Part shown: positions 26,541 to 34,985 of the stretch, piece by piece | How positions within the stretch are numbered: position 1 is the stretch's first letter | How the letters are laid out: every line of letters begins with the position of its first letter | DNA from: Peribacillus sp. FSL P2-0133 | GTDB taxonomy: Bacteria; Bacillota; Bacilli; Bacillales; DSM-1321 | DNA: 64,000 bases | NCBI RefSeq assembly: GCF_037975445.1 | Contig: NZ_CP150254.1 | Span: forward strand, 3,098,001-3,162,000 | Direction: 5' to 3' | The notes under the pieces: generated by a model | Database searches by the model: none | The model's input: only the letters and a program-made list of their open reading frames with translations | Told to the model about the DNA's origin: nothing | Made by a program: the position numbers and the translations under genes

Positions 26541-27293
26541 TCACTTAAAAGATGCATAGCCATCATCGACCATGACTACACTTCCATTGATCGCATCCGC
26601 TTCCTCTAACGATAATAGATAGACGGCATTTGCAATGGCTTCTGGCTTAATTAATTTACCGCGCATTTGACTTGCATTCAATTTATCGATGATTCCCATA
26701 TCTTTATAGCCTTGTATGATAGGAGTGTCAACCCCGCCTGGCGCAATGCCCACTACGCGTATGCCATAAGCACCCAATTCCAAAGCTGCTGGCTGTGTCA
26801 TCATTCTTACAGCGCCTTTAGTTGCCTGATAGGCAAAAGTCTCATGGGAAGCTAAGTAGCCAAACACGGAAGCGGTATTTATAATGACTCCCTTGTTATC
26901 TAGCTCCTTCATTTTCCGTCCTGCTGCCATGATTCCAAAGGCAACTCCGTGCTGGTTCACTTCAATCGTTTTGAAGTAACCCTCCATATCTTGATCGAGG
27001 ATCATACCGCCTGCACCAATGCAGGCATTATTAAACATGATATCGATCCTTCCATATGTTTGCACTGCTTTATTGATTAACGATTCAACATCTTCCTGCT
27101 TAGATACATCCGTTTTAACAAAAATGGCCTCTCCACCATCCGCTTTTATCTGTTCAACAGTTTCCTGTCCCATTTCTTCATTAAAATCCGCAACGACGAC
27201 CTTGTCCTCCTTTGCTGCGAATTTCAAGCATGTTGCTCGGCCAATTCCGCTTGCTCCTCCTGTAATAACTGCAACTCTTGCAGTCAATTCCAT
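26541..27293 (-). CDS. SDR family NAD(P)-dependent oxidoreductase
   Basis: A classical short-chain dehydrogenase of about 250 residues. It has the cofactor motif TGGASGIG (about 11-18), NNAC in place of the usual NNAG, and the active-site YQATK (Tyr-x3-Lys, about 153-157). IAPGGVDTPI lies near the C-terminal substrate loop. The start at 27293 (MELTAR) follows GGTGAGAGGGAA and fits the family N-terminus, unlike the longer frame to 27329. The substrate is unknown. It is probably regulated together with the downstream TetR gene. Confidence 0.9.
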   Translation of the reverse strand: MELTARVAVITGGASGIGRATCLKFAAKEDKVVVADFNEEMGQETVEQIKADGGEAIFVKTDVSKQEDVESLINKAVQTYGRIDIMFNNACIGAGGMILDQDMEGYFKTIEVNQHGVAFGIMAAGRKMKELDNKGVIINTASVFGYLASHETFAYQATKGAVRMMTQPAALELGAYGIRVVGIAPGGVDTPIIQGYKDMGIIDKLNASQMRGKLIKPEAIANAVYLLSLEEADAINGSVVMVDDGYASFK

Positions 27294-27318
27294 TTCCCTC
27301 TCACCACTAAAAAGTACG

Positions 27319-27332
27319 TAAGTGATCACTTA
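27319..27332. promoter_or_regulatory. Palindromic operator candidate upstream of the SDR gene
   Basis: TAAGTGATCACTTA is a perfect 14-bp palindrome 26 bp upstream of the SDR start. Its size and symmetry suit a TetR dimer, and the TetR gene follows the SDR gene. Confidence 0.55.
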
Positions 27333-27408
27333 TTTTTTTCATTATAAAAGTAAAGAATATTGAATTCAAGCAATATGAATTTTTATAGTGTTATGAGCAT
27401 TCAAAAAT

Positions 27409-27438
27409 TGAAGCTGTCCTATTAATAGGACAGCTTCA
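27409..27438. terminator. Terminator of pdxST
   Basis: A perfect 30-bp palindrome (arms TGAAGCTGTCC and GGACAGCTTCA) lies 5 bp beyond the pdxT stop. Confidence 0.88.
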
Positions 27439-27443
27439 TTTGT

Positions 27444-28043
27444 TTAGCAGGTTTTCAATTCGACCTTACTTACAGAGGTCTTCACCATTTCAATGAAAAG
27501 TTGCAGAAAACGATCATCACCTGTTAATTCTGGATGAAACGCACTGACAAGGACATGGTCTTGTCTTGCAGCCACTACATTCTCTTCATAAACAGCCAAT
27601 ATTTCTACACCTTCTCCAATTCCATCCGCAAATGGCGCCCGGATGAATACAGCCTTATAAGGGTCTTCCATTCCTTTGATTGATAGTTCAGCCTCGAAAC
27701 TATCCCGTTGACGTCCAAATCCGTTCCGTTTCACGGAAATGTCCATTAGTCCAAGATAGGCCTTCTCATCGCCAGTCAATTCATTGGCCGCCAATACCAT
27801 CCCTGCACATGTACCGAAAATAGGTTTTTTACCTTCGAAGAAAGTTTTGATCGGCTCCATAAATCCATAACGATCCATTAGCTTCCTCATCGTGGTGCTT
27901 TCTCCGCCTGGAATGATCAAGCCATCGATTTCCAGCAACTGTTCCGGTTTTTTTACTATAATTGCTTGTTCGCCGGCAGCTTTGATTTGGTTCAAGTGTT
28001 CTTCAACTGCTCCCTGTAATCCCAAAACACCGATAGTTATCAT
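27444..28043 (-). CDS. pdxT: Pyridoxal 5'-phosphate synthase, glutaminase subunit
   Basis: Releases ammonia from glutamine and channels it to PdxS for PLP synthesis. About 199 residues with IGVLGLQGAVEEHL at the start, the oxyanion PGGESTTMRKL (about 46-56) and the nucleophile elbow FGTCAGMVLA (Cys near residue 80). The distal catalytic pair is in FHPELTGD. The start at 28043 (MITIGVLG) lies one base after the pdxS stop, so coupling is likely. Confidence 0.95.
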   Translation of the reverse strand: MITIGVLGLQGAVEEHLNQIKAAGEQAIIVKKPEQLLEIDGLIIPGGESTTMRKLMDRYGFMEPIKTFFEGKKPIFGTCAGMVLAANELTGDEKAYLGLMDISVKRNGFGRQRDSFEAELSIKGMEDPYKAVFIRAPFADGIGEGVEILAVYEENVVAARQDHVLVSAFHPELTGDDRFLQLFIEMVKTSVSKVELKTC

Positions 28044-28044
28044 A

Positions 28045-28932
28045 TTACCATCCACGTTCCTGCATCCGTTCTGCTGGAGCTAGTTTGGAAATATCAATTC
28101 CTTTCATTGCACTGCCCAACTCTTTGGATAGGCGGCCAATCAATTCATAATTGGTGAAATATGTAGTAGCTTGAACGATTGCCGATGCGAATTTTTCTGG
28201 ATTTTCAGATTTAAAAATACCAGAACCCACGAAAACGCCATCTGCTCCCAATTCCATCATCAGTGCTGCATCTGCTGGAGTGGCAATTCCGCCAGCTGCA
28301 AAGTTAACTACAGGCAATTTACCTGTGCGTTTGATTTCTCTTAAAATTTCATAAGGTGCCCCAATATTTTTTGCCTCTGTCATTAATTCATCATCACTCA
28401 TGATGCTCACTTTACGAATTTGTGACTGTACCTTTCTCATATGACGCACAGCTTCCACAATATTACCAGTACCTGGTTCTCCTTTTGTACGAAGCATTGA
28501 TGCTCCTTCACCAATACGGCGTGCAGCTTCTCCTAAATCACGGCATCCACAAACGAAAGGTACGGTGAAATCACTTTTTAGAATATGGTATTCTTCATCA
28601 GCAGGAGTCAGCACTTCACTTTCATCGATATAATCGACTCCCATGGATTCAAGTACCCTTGATTCAACAATATGGCCAATCCTTGCTTTAGCCATGACCG
28701 GGATGGACACTGCATTCATTACTTCCTCGACAATTCGCGGATCTGCCATTCTAGCTACCCCGCCAGCCGCACGGATGTCGGAAGGAACCCTTTCCAATGC
28801 CATGACAGCGACAGCACCTGATGCTTCTGCGATTTTTGCTTGTTCAGCGTTAATGACGTCCATTATTACGCCACCCTTTTGCATTTGTGCCATTCCTCTT
28901 TTTACTGTGTCAGTTCCTAATAATTTTTCCAT
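28045..28932 (-). CDS. pdxS: Pyridoxal 5'-phosphate synthase, lyase subunit
   Basis: Condenses ribose-5-phosphate, glyceraldehyde-3-phosphate and ammonia into PLP. 295 residues as usual. [22 protein letters not shown] opens the TIM barrel, and [11 protein letters not shown] carries the catalytic lysine. [21 protein letters not shown] and [12 protein letters not shown] form the phosphate site. The start at 28932 ([10 protein letters not shown]) follows GGGGGAAGAGAA. It is divergent from pdxR. Confidence 0.97.
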   Translation of the reverse strand: MEKLLGTDTVKRGMAQMQKGGVIMDVINAEQAKIAEASGAVAVMALERVPSDIRAAGGVARMADPRIVEEVMNAVSIPVMAKARIGHIVESRVLESMGVDYIDESEVLTPADEEYHILKSDFTVPFVCGCRDLGEAARRIGEGASMLRTKGEPGTGNIVEAVRHMRKVQSQIRKVSIMSDDELMTEAKNIGAPYEILREIKRTGKLPVVNFAAGGIATPADAALMMELGADGVFVGSGIFKSENPEKFASAIVQATTYFTNYELIGRLSKELGSAMKGIDISKLAPAERMQERGW

Positions 28933-29007
28933 TTCTCTTCCCCCTAATATTTGCATTTTTTAGATTTGTTAGATTTAGTATAAAAAATAGTTGACCGCAT
29001 TGAAAGT

Positions 29008-29043
29008 GTCAGTTTTAATAAATTTAATGGGGTCAGTATTAAA
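29008..29043. promoter_or_regulatory. Direct repeats in the pdxS/pdxR divergent promoter region
   Basis: GTCAGTTTTAA (29008) and GTCAGTATTAA (29032) are direct repeats 24 bp apart. An inverted TTGACC lies upstream at about 28991. MocR-type PdxR regulators are known to bind repeated sites between pdxR and pdxST, so these are candidates. Confidence 0.5.
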
Positions 29044-29066
29044 TTTTTATAAAAGGTGGAAACAAA

Positions 29067-30461
29067 ATGAATATGCTTTCTTGTGATTTAAATCGGTTAA
29101 GTGAAATACCTTTGTACGAACAATTATATTCACATATTAAAAAAGAAATCATTGATGGCCGTCTTCTTTACGGTACAAAGTTACCTTCCAAACGGAAATT
29201 GGCAGAGTTCCTTCAAATAAGTCAAAATACTGTCGAGACTGCCTATGAACAATTGACTGCTGAAGGTTACGTTGAAGTCATCCCAAGAAAAGGGTACTAT
29301 ATTCAAACATTCGAGGATTTAGAGTATACACAAGCTAACCAAGTATCCTTGGAAAAAAACAATCATAAAGAAGGGGAATTGCTGTATCATTTTCATCCCA
29401 GCCAAATTGACACGGAACACTTCCCATTTGAAAAATGGAGAAAATACACGAAAAGCAAAATCGATGAATCACATCAAGATCTTCTTTTACTGGGGGATTC
29501 TCAAGGGGAATATGAACTACGATGTGAAATTGCCCATTATTTGTATCATGCACGTGGCGTACAATGTGTTCCCGAACAGATCATCATTGGTGCAGGAATG
29601 GAGATTTTATTGCAGCAGCTTGTCCTTCTATTCGATAAAAATGCCATCTATGGTGTTGAAGATCCTGGGTATCACTTGATTCACCGGATTTTACGCAGCT
29701 ACCCAAATGAAGTCCACCCCCTTCAAATTGATGAAGAAGGCGTAAAGGTTAACCAAATTGAAGATTCAAAGATCGACGTCGTGTATGTCACTCCCTCACA
29801 TCACTTCCCCAATGGGACGATCCTATCCGTTAACAGACGGACGCGATTGTTGAACTGGTCCCAAGGGGCAACAAACCGCTATATTATCGAAGACGATTAT
29901 GATAGTGAATTTCGTTATAGTGGAAAAACAATTCCTTCCTTACAAAGTATGGATGCTGGTGATAAGGTGATTTATTTAGGGTCGTTTTCCAAATCATTGA
30001 TGCCATCGATTCGGATCAGTTATATGGTTCTTCCCGCTCCATTGTTACAAATCCATCAACAGGAATTATCTTTTTACCATTCCACCGTTTCTCGGATTGA
30101 TCAGCATGTGTTGACACAGTTCATGAAGGAAGGGGATTTCGAAAAGCATTTGAATCGAATGAGGAAAGTTTACCGTCGCAAATTGGATAAAGTGATTGAT
30201 CTGTTTAAACCACATAAGCAAATAAATATCATTGGTGAACGGTCAGGATTGCATATCGTCCTCATCGTTAAGAACGGCATGGATGAAGAGACACTTATTC
30301 AAAAGGCAAATGAAAATCATATTAAAATTTATGGACTATCGACATATTCTATTGAAAAAATTGACGAAAACCCTCCAAAAATCATATTGGGCTTTGCAGG
30401 GATCCCTGAATCCGAATTGGAAAAGGCCATTCACCTTTTATTGATCTCATGGGGTTTATAA
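29067..30461 (+). CDS. pdxR: MocR/GntR-family regulator with aminotransferase domain (PdxR)
   Basis: 464 residues. The N-terminal GntR winged helix has IPLYEQLYSHIKKEIIDGRL and LPSKRKLAEFLQISQNTVETAYEQL (about 14-65). A fold-type I aminotransferase-like domain fills about 115-460, with the PLP-lysine block YLGSFSKSLMPSIRISYM. Because it is divergent from pdxST, it is very likely the PLP-sensing activator of those genes. Starts at ATG 29067 after AAAGGTGG. It ends in its own hairpin terminator. Confidence 0.93.
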   Translation: MNMLSCDLNRLSEIPLYEQLYSHIKKEIIDGRLLYGTKLPSKRKLAEFLQISQNTVETAYEQLTAEGYVEVIPRKGYYIQTFEDLEYTQANQVSLEKNNHKEGELLYHFHPSQIDTEHFPFEKWRKYTKSKIDESHQDLLLLGDSQGEYELRCEIAHYLYHARGVQCVPEQIIIGAGMEILLQQLVLLFDKNAIYGVEDPGYHLIHRILRSYPNEVHPLQIDEEGVKVNQIEDSKIDVVYVTPSHHFPNGTILSVNRRTRLLNWSQGATNRYIIEDDYDSEFRYSGKTIPSLQSMDAGDKVIYLGSFSKSLMPSIRISYMVLPAPLLQIHQQELSFYHSTVSRIDQHVLTQFMKEGDFEKHLNRMRKVYRRKLDKVIDLFKPHKQINIIGERSGLHIVLIVKNGMDEETLIQKANENHIKIYGLSTYSIEKIDENPPKIILGFAGIPESELEKAIHLLLISWGL

Positions 30462-30467
30462 AGAAAA

Positions 30468-30493
30468 AAGAAGTTCACTGTCGTGAACTTCTT
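30468..30493 (+). terminator. Terminator of pdxR
   Basis: AAGAAGTTCAC pairs with GTGAACTTCTT around a 4-nt loop, 6 bp after the stop. Confidence 0.85.
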
Positions 30494-30569
30494 TAAGTTT
30501 GTCGAACAAAATGAGGTCCCTTTCATGATTTTAATACAAGACTTTTATTTGTGATGAAACCACAATAGG

Positions 30570-30599
30570 TTGAAGAAATTTGCGAGACTCCTGCCGAAT
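30570..30599. repeat. Short fragment of the composite repeat element
   Basis: TTGAAGAAATTTGCGAGACT followed by CCTGCCGAAT matches, with about two differences in 30, the reverse complement of part of the repeat at 53550-53582. It seems to be a stranded fragment in the 250-bp gap between pdxR and pabB; the remainder of that gap shows no gene. Confidence 0.6.
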
Positions 30600-30742
30600 G
30601 TATTCCAATACTCATTCCTAATTTCCGTTTGAATCGTCAGCATTCGAATATTTTTTTAAAAAAGCTCCTTGTATTCATCACTCGCAAGCATTCTATAAAC
30701 TGCAATAAAGATTTCAATTTTCACTTTTTACAAATAATCAGC

Positions 30743-32491
30743 TTAGAAAGTTAAATTCACTTTTAATTTCCCTCGCACGCTATTAATAAACCAAATTTCC
30801 TCAGCGTTATTTAGGTCATCCTTTGAAATGGGTTTTTCTTTGATTTCCTTCTTCCTGATCAAGTCTTGACGAAATGTTCCAGCAAGGAGACCTGTGTCCA
30901 CAGGAGGGGTATAGAGGTCACCATTTAACTTCACCACTACATTTCCGTTCGTGAATTCGGTGATGAATCCTTCTTCATTCCAAAGCAGAACATCCTGGAA
31001 GTCGGGATTATTCATTTGAAAGCCTTCATATACATCACGATTGGTGGTCTTATGAAATAGAAATGGATTTGCACTTGATATTGGAGTTTCAGCCAAGATG
31101 GCCGTAAATTCTGAGTCAAGGGGCTTGATTGCTTGTCCGGAGACTTCAATTTCACCATTTTCATTAAGTAGTACCCTTACCTTTTGCAACGTCCCATGGT
31201 TTAATTCCGCATACTTTTGGAGTCGATCTCTTACATACAATTCAGAGAATCGGTAATTGAAGTAATCAGCGGATTGTTTCATCCGATCGATATGATCATT
31301 CAACAAATAATATTCGCCATCCTTGAGTTTCATCGATTCCAATAGTTTGTAAGCAGGCCTTTCCACCGTCAATAATTTGGCTTTTAAAAAAGCTTCGTCA
31401 TATTCTTCCAATAACTCGGAATCCCAAGTGATTCCCCCGCCTACCCCATACTCAGCTTTCCCTGTTGCCTCATCGATCACGACTGTACGAATCGGTACAT
31501 TAAAAACGGCTTCGGATTCAGGGGTGATAAACCCGATTGCACCGCAATAAACTTCACGTGGTGAATTCTCGATATCAGCGATGATCTCCATCGTTTTTAT
31601 TTTAGGTGCACCTGTTATCGATCCACATGGAAAAAGTGCCTTGAATATATCAATGATTGTTGTTTCGGGATTCGTATCGGCTGTAACCGTGGATGTCATT
31701 TGCCAAACGGTCGGATATTTTTCAATTGCCTTAAGCTGTGGAACCTTGACGCTTCCAGGTTCTGCAATCACTCCCAAATCATTTCTGAGCAAGTCCACAA
31801 TCATGTAATTTTCAGCCTGATTCTTTTCCGAGGCTGCTAACCAGTTTGCATTGAGCTGATCCATTTTCAGTGTCGTTCCCCGTTTTACCGTTCCTTTCAT
31901 TGGACGAGTAATCAGCTGACCATCTTCCCAACGGAAAAACAACTCGGGTGAAGCCGATAGGATTCGATGTGTCCCCACATTCAAATATGCACTATAGTTC
32001 GAGCGTTGGGCTCTCTTCAAGCGATTAAAGAAAGCGAAGTCATCTCCTTTGAACTGGGATTGCAAACGCATCGTATAATTGACTTGATAAGTATTGCCTT
32101 TCTCGATTTCGGATTTTATTCTTTGAAACCCGGAATGATAGGTATTTGAATCCGTTTCTGATTGCCATTCAGCTAAATTAAAAGCCCCGGTCATTTTTTC
32201 AGGTAATTCTTCTTCCGGTTTATCAAAAATCCCGAACCATAATAACGGCATCTTGGCTCCATCTTTTACTTTAAAAGATTTTTCAAAAGCAGGTGCCGCT
32301 TCATAGGAAACATATCCCGCTGCATAATGCCCCTGTTGAATCGCTTCCTGGACTTTTTGGAATTGGGGAAGGACATCCCCAATTGAATGGGCGGTGAACA
32401 CTTTTTTCGGGTTCGTAAAATAAAGAGGCCGGCTGTCACCTTGTTTATCTGTGAAGTGAAATATTAAGGATAAAGGATCTTCTCTTTTCAT
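30743..32491 (-). CDS. pabB: Aminodeoxychorismate synthase component I fused to aminodeoxychorismate lyase (PabB-PabC)
   Basis: Makes p-aminobenzoate for folate. Residues about 1-375 are the chorismate-binding PabB domain, with GNTYQVNYTMRL, RPMKGTVKRG and CGSITGAPKIKTMEII. EVYCGAIGFITP and a terminal GVGGGITWDS complete the domain. Residues about 385-582 are a class IV aminotransferase-like PabC lyase. It has YYLLNDHIDRM, a lysine in FHKTTNRDVYE that is the likely PLP ligand, and GFITEFTNGNVVV. Total length 582 fits such fusions. The PabA amidotransferase is not adjacent. Monocistronic. Confidence 0.92.
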   Translation of the reverse strand: MKREDPLSLIFHFTDKQGDSRPLYFTNPKKVFTAHSIGDVLPQFQKVQEAIQQGHYAAGYVSYEAAPAFEKSFKVKDGAKMPLLWFGIFDKPEEELPEKMTGAFNLAEWQSETDSNTYHSGFQRIKSEIEKGNTYQVNYTMRLQSQFKGDDFAFFNRLKRAQRSNYSAYLNVGTHRILSASPELFFRWEDGQLITRPMKGTVKRGTTLKMDQLNANWLAASEKNQAENYMIVDLLRNDLGVIAEPGSVKVPQLKAIEKYPTVWQMTSTVTADTNPETTIIDIFKALFPCGSITGAPKIKTMEIIADIENSPREVYCGAIGFITPESEAVFNVPIRTVVIDEATGKAEYGVGGGITWDSELLEEYDEAFLKAKLLTVERPAYKLLESMKLKDGEYYLLNDHIDRMKQSADYFNYRFSELYVRDRLQKYAELNHGTLQKVRVLLNENGEIEVSGQAIKPLDSEFTAILAETPISSANPFLFHKTTNRDVYEGFQMNNPDFQDVLLWNEEGFITEFTNGNVVVKLNGDLYTPPVDTGLLAGTFRQDLIRKKEIKEKPISKDDLNNAEEIWFINSVRGKLKVNLTF

Positions 32492-32543
32492 TCTTCTCTC
32501 CTAACTTTGTTTATGAAGACAATCGGTATGTATTTTATAAAAA

Positions 32544-32570
32544 AGCTTGCAGACACGTAATCTGCAAGCT
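32544..32570 (-). terminator. Terminator downstream of the first LLM gene
   Basis: AGCTTGCAGA and TCTGCAAGCT form a 10-bp stem with a 7-nt loop, 14 bp past the stop at 32584. TTTTATAAAA follows on the reverse strand. Confidence 0.85.
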
Positions 32571-32583
32571 CATTCTTTGACAC

Positions 32584-33606
32584 TTATTTCATTCCAGTAA
32601 CTTCTGCAATGATTTCATAAGAACGAAGGCGTGCATCCTGATCATAAATGGCAGAGTTTATAATCATTTCATCCGCCTGTGTTTCATTTAAAAATGACTG
32701 CAACTGCTCTTTAACCTCTTTTGGATTTCCTATAATGGAAGCGTTCAGCTGCTTCATGACAATGGCCTTTTCATATTCTGTCCAAAGGCCTTCCATCGTA
32801 TCAACTGGAGGAGCAAGTTGACCAGGCGTGTTCCGTATCAAATTCAAGAACTGCTGTTGATAAGATGTAGCAATCCTTTGCGCTTCTTCCGTAGTATCAG
32901 CTGCAAATACATTGATACCAACCATGACATAAGGTTTATTGAGAACGTCGGATGGTTGGAAATTATTGCGGTAACGAGCTAAAGCTGGTTGAGTATTTTC
33001 AGGGGAAAAATGGCTTGCAAATGAAAATGGCAATCCCAGCTGTGCTGATAATGCTGCACTGAAGCCGCTTGAACCAAGCAGCCAAATCGGGATATCCTGT
33101 CCTTCGCCAGGTATGGCGCGAACACGATTATGTTTAGAATCCGCATCTAAATAGCTACGGAGCTGTGCCAATTGTTCAGGAAAATCCTGTCCGTTATTAC
33201 GTACATCACCCCGGAGTGCCATGGCTGTAAATTGGTCGCTTCCCGGAGCACGCCCCAGTCCTAAATCTATTCTACCAGGATACATTGCTTCCAATGTTCC
33301 AAATTGTTCTGCGATAACCAGCGGTGCATGATTCGGTAGCATTATGCCTCCAGATCCCACACGAATCCTTTCCGTCCTACCTGCAACATAGCCTATAAGC
33401 ACTGACGTTGCAGAGCTTGCAATCCCAGGCATGCTATGGTGTTCTGCAACCCAGAAACGGTTATAATTCCATTGCTCCGCATGTTTAGCTAATTCTACTG
33501 TATTTTTAAAAGCTCCCGAAACTGTACCACCCTCAACGATAGAAGCCAGATCCAGAACGGAAAAAGAAATGTCGCTAAGTTTTTTTGCATGTTGATCAGC
33601 ATTCAT
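32584..33606 (-). CDS. LLM class flavin-dependent oxidoreductase (bacterial luciferase-like)
   Basis: A 340-residue TIM-barrel FMNH2-dependent monooxygenase homologue. [20 protein letters not shown] (about 52-71), [24 protein letters not shown] and [13 protein letters not shown] are hallmark segments. [19 protein letters not shown] binds flavin phosphate. The substrate is unknown. It lies 93 bp downstream of a paralogue (33700-34698) in the same direction, so the two form a tandem pair. Confidence 0.88.
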   Translation of the reverse strand: MNADQHAKKLSDISFSVLDLASIVEGGTVSGAFKNTVELAKHAEQWNYNRFWVAEHHSMPGIASSATSVLIGYVAGRTERIRVGSGGIMLPNHAPLVIAEQFGTLEAMYPGRIDLGLGRAPGSDQFTAMALRGDVRNNGQDFPEQLAQLRSYLDADSKHNRVRAIPGEGQDIPIWLLGSSGFSAALSAQLGLPFSFASHFSPENTQPALARYRNNFQPSDVLNKPYVMVGINVFAADTTEEAQRIATSYQQQFLNLIRNTPGQLAPPVDTMEGLWTEYEKAIVMKQLNASIIGNPKEVKEQLQSFLNETQADEMIINSAIYDQDARLRSYEIIAEVTGMK

Positions 33607-33699
33607 ATCTTCATCTTCTTTCTTTCAATTATGATTAATTGGACGCAAAGCCATCATATAGAAAATGTACACAAAATGCACATAAAATGCTCGAACGGA

Positions 33700-34698
33700 T
33701 TAACTGTTAAGAATTTCCCTGGCAATCAAACGAAACGAATTAAGCCGATCCTCCAACTTATGAGTGATGGTTATCAGCATGATTTCATCTGCTTGATATT
33801 TCTCCTGAATCTCCAAAAGATGATACTTCACTTGTGAAGGAGTACCAAAAATCAGTTTTTTATCCATGGTTTCCATCAATGCTTTTTCTTTTTCAGTCCA
33901 ATCATGGTTCCTTACTTCTTCTATACTTGGAACCTGCTTTCTTTCCCCTTGTCCACTTTGAATTTTCCATAGAATGTTACTAAGAGCGATTTCTTTCGCA
34001 CGTTCCTCCGTTTCTGCGCATATGGCCGAAACCGTAACGATCGTTTTAGGTGCTTTAAGTAACCCTTTTGTTTGAAAGTCCTCACGGTACTGGTGAAAAC
34101 TCTGCACGCCATCACTTTCACTCATGAATTCACCAAACGCATATGCAGTGCCATTCTCAGCGGCTAGTTTTGCACTTTTCCCGCTTGTTCCCAATATCCA
34201 TGGTTCAGGCGGTACCACTGGGATAGGAGCAGCTGAGACATTTGAAAAAGGATGTTCTTTCGGAAATTCATCTCTTAGAAAATACAACAGTTCTTGAACA
34301 AGTTCTGGCATTTTGTAAACATTCTGAAGAAAATTATCGGATAATGCCATCGTTGCTTCGGCAGATCCACCAGGAGCACGCCCCAGTCCTATATCAATCC
34401 GTCCTGGGAAAAGTGTTGCAAGCATATTATAAGTCTCTGCTATCCTATATGGCTTATAATGTGGAAGCAGCACTGCCCCTGATCCAATCCGGATTTTTTT
34501 TGTTTGTGCACCAATGTAGCTTATCAAAACCTCTGGAACGGAACAGGCCAATCCCGGCAGATCATGATGTTCAGTTAACCAGATTCTGCTATAACCAAGT
34601 CTATCCCCTTCTTGCGCTAGTTGTAATGATGCCTGCAATGCTTCTTGTGCTGACTGTCCGGATGCAATTGGGGATTGATCCAAAATGCTCAGTTTCAT
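33700..34698 (-). CDS. LLM class flavin-dependent oxidoreductase (tandem paralogue)
   Basis: 332 residues with the same signature order as the downstream copy: IWLTEHHDLPGLACSVPEVL, RIGSGAVLLPHYKPYRIAE, RIDIGLGRAPGGS and PWILGTSGKSAKLAAENG. Identity to the neighbour looks moderate, so the duplication is old. The shared segment HHDLPGLACS versus [10 protein letters not shown] shows the relationship. Such proteins are commonly annotated as alkanal monooxygenase-like but rarely have proven substrates. Confidence 0.88.
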   Translation of the reverse strand: MKLSILDQSPIASGQSAQEALQASLQLAQEGDRLGYSRIWLTEHHDLPGLACSVPEVLISYIGAQTKKIRIGSGAVLLPHYKPYRIAETYNMLATLFPGRIDIGLGRAPGGSAEATMALSDNFLQNVYKMPELVQELLYFLRDEFPKEHPFSNVSAAPIPVVPPEPWILGTSGKSAKLAAENGTAYAFGEFMSESDGVQSFHQYREDFQTKGLLKAPKTIVTVSAICAETEERAKEIALSNILWKIQSGQGERKQVPSIEEVRNHDWTEKEKALMETMDKKLIFGTPSQVKYHLLEIQEKYQADEIMLITITHKLEDRLNSFRLIAREILNS

Positions 34699-34956
34699 TT
34701 TATTACCGCCTTTCTTGCCTTTCGTAACTTAATGGTAAATCATAACTAGTCGAAAGTCGCTTGAAAAGCTTGCTTTGTTTTTTTAGTTTGCAGCCTTTAA
34801 CGGAAATTATAAGGAGTTGAAACTAAATTGGGGAGTAGAAGTGAATAATATATTCTAGCGAGGTGTTTGATATAATACATTAATTGCGCAGGTGCTTAAG
34901 GAGTCATTTCATCACTTATTCTATCGAGGTTTTTTTTTGAATAAACACAAATGAAG

Positions 34957-34980
34957 AAAAGCCCTTTTTAAGGGCCTTTC
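34957..34980 (-). terminator. Terminator of the SF1 helicase gene
   Basis: AAGCCCTT and AAGGGCCTT form a stem with one bulge immediately after the helicase stop. T residues follow on the reverse strand. Confidence 0.65.
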
Positions 34981-34985
34981 CGAAG

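Noticed and set aside
33588..33837. Plus-strand frame between the LLM genes
   Set aside because: Most of it is antisense to the second LLM gene and has no ribosome site.
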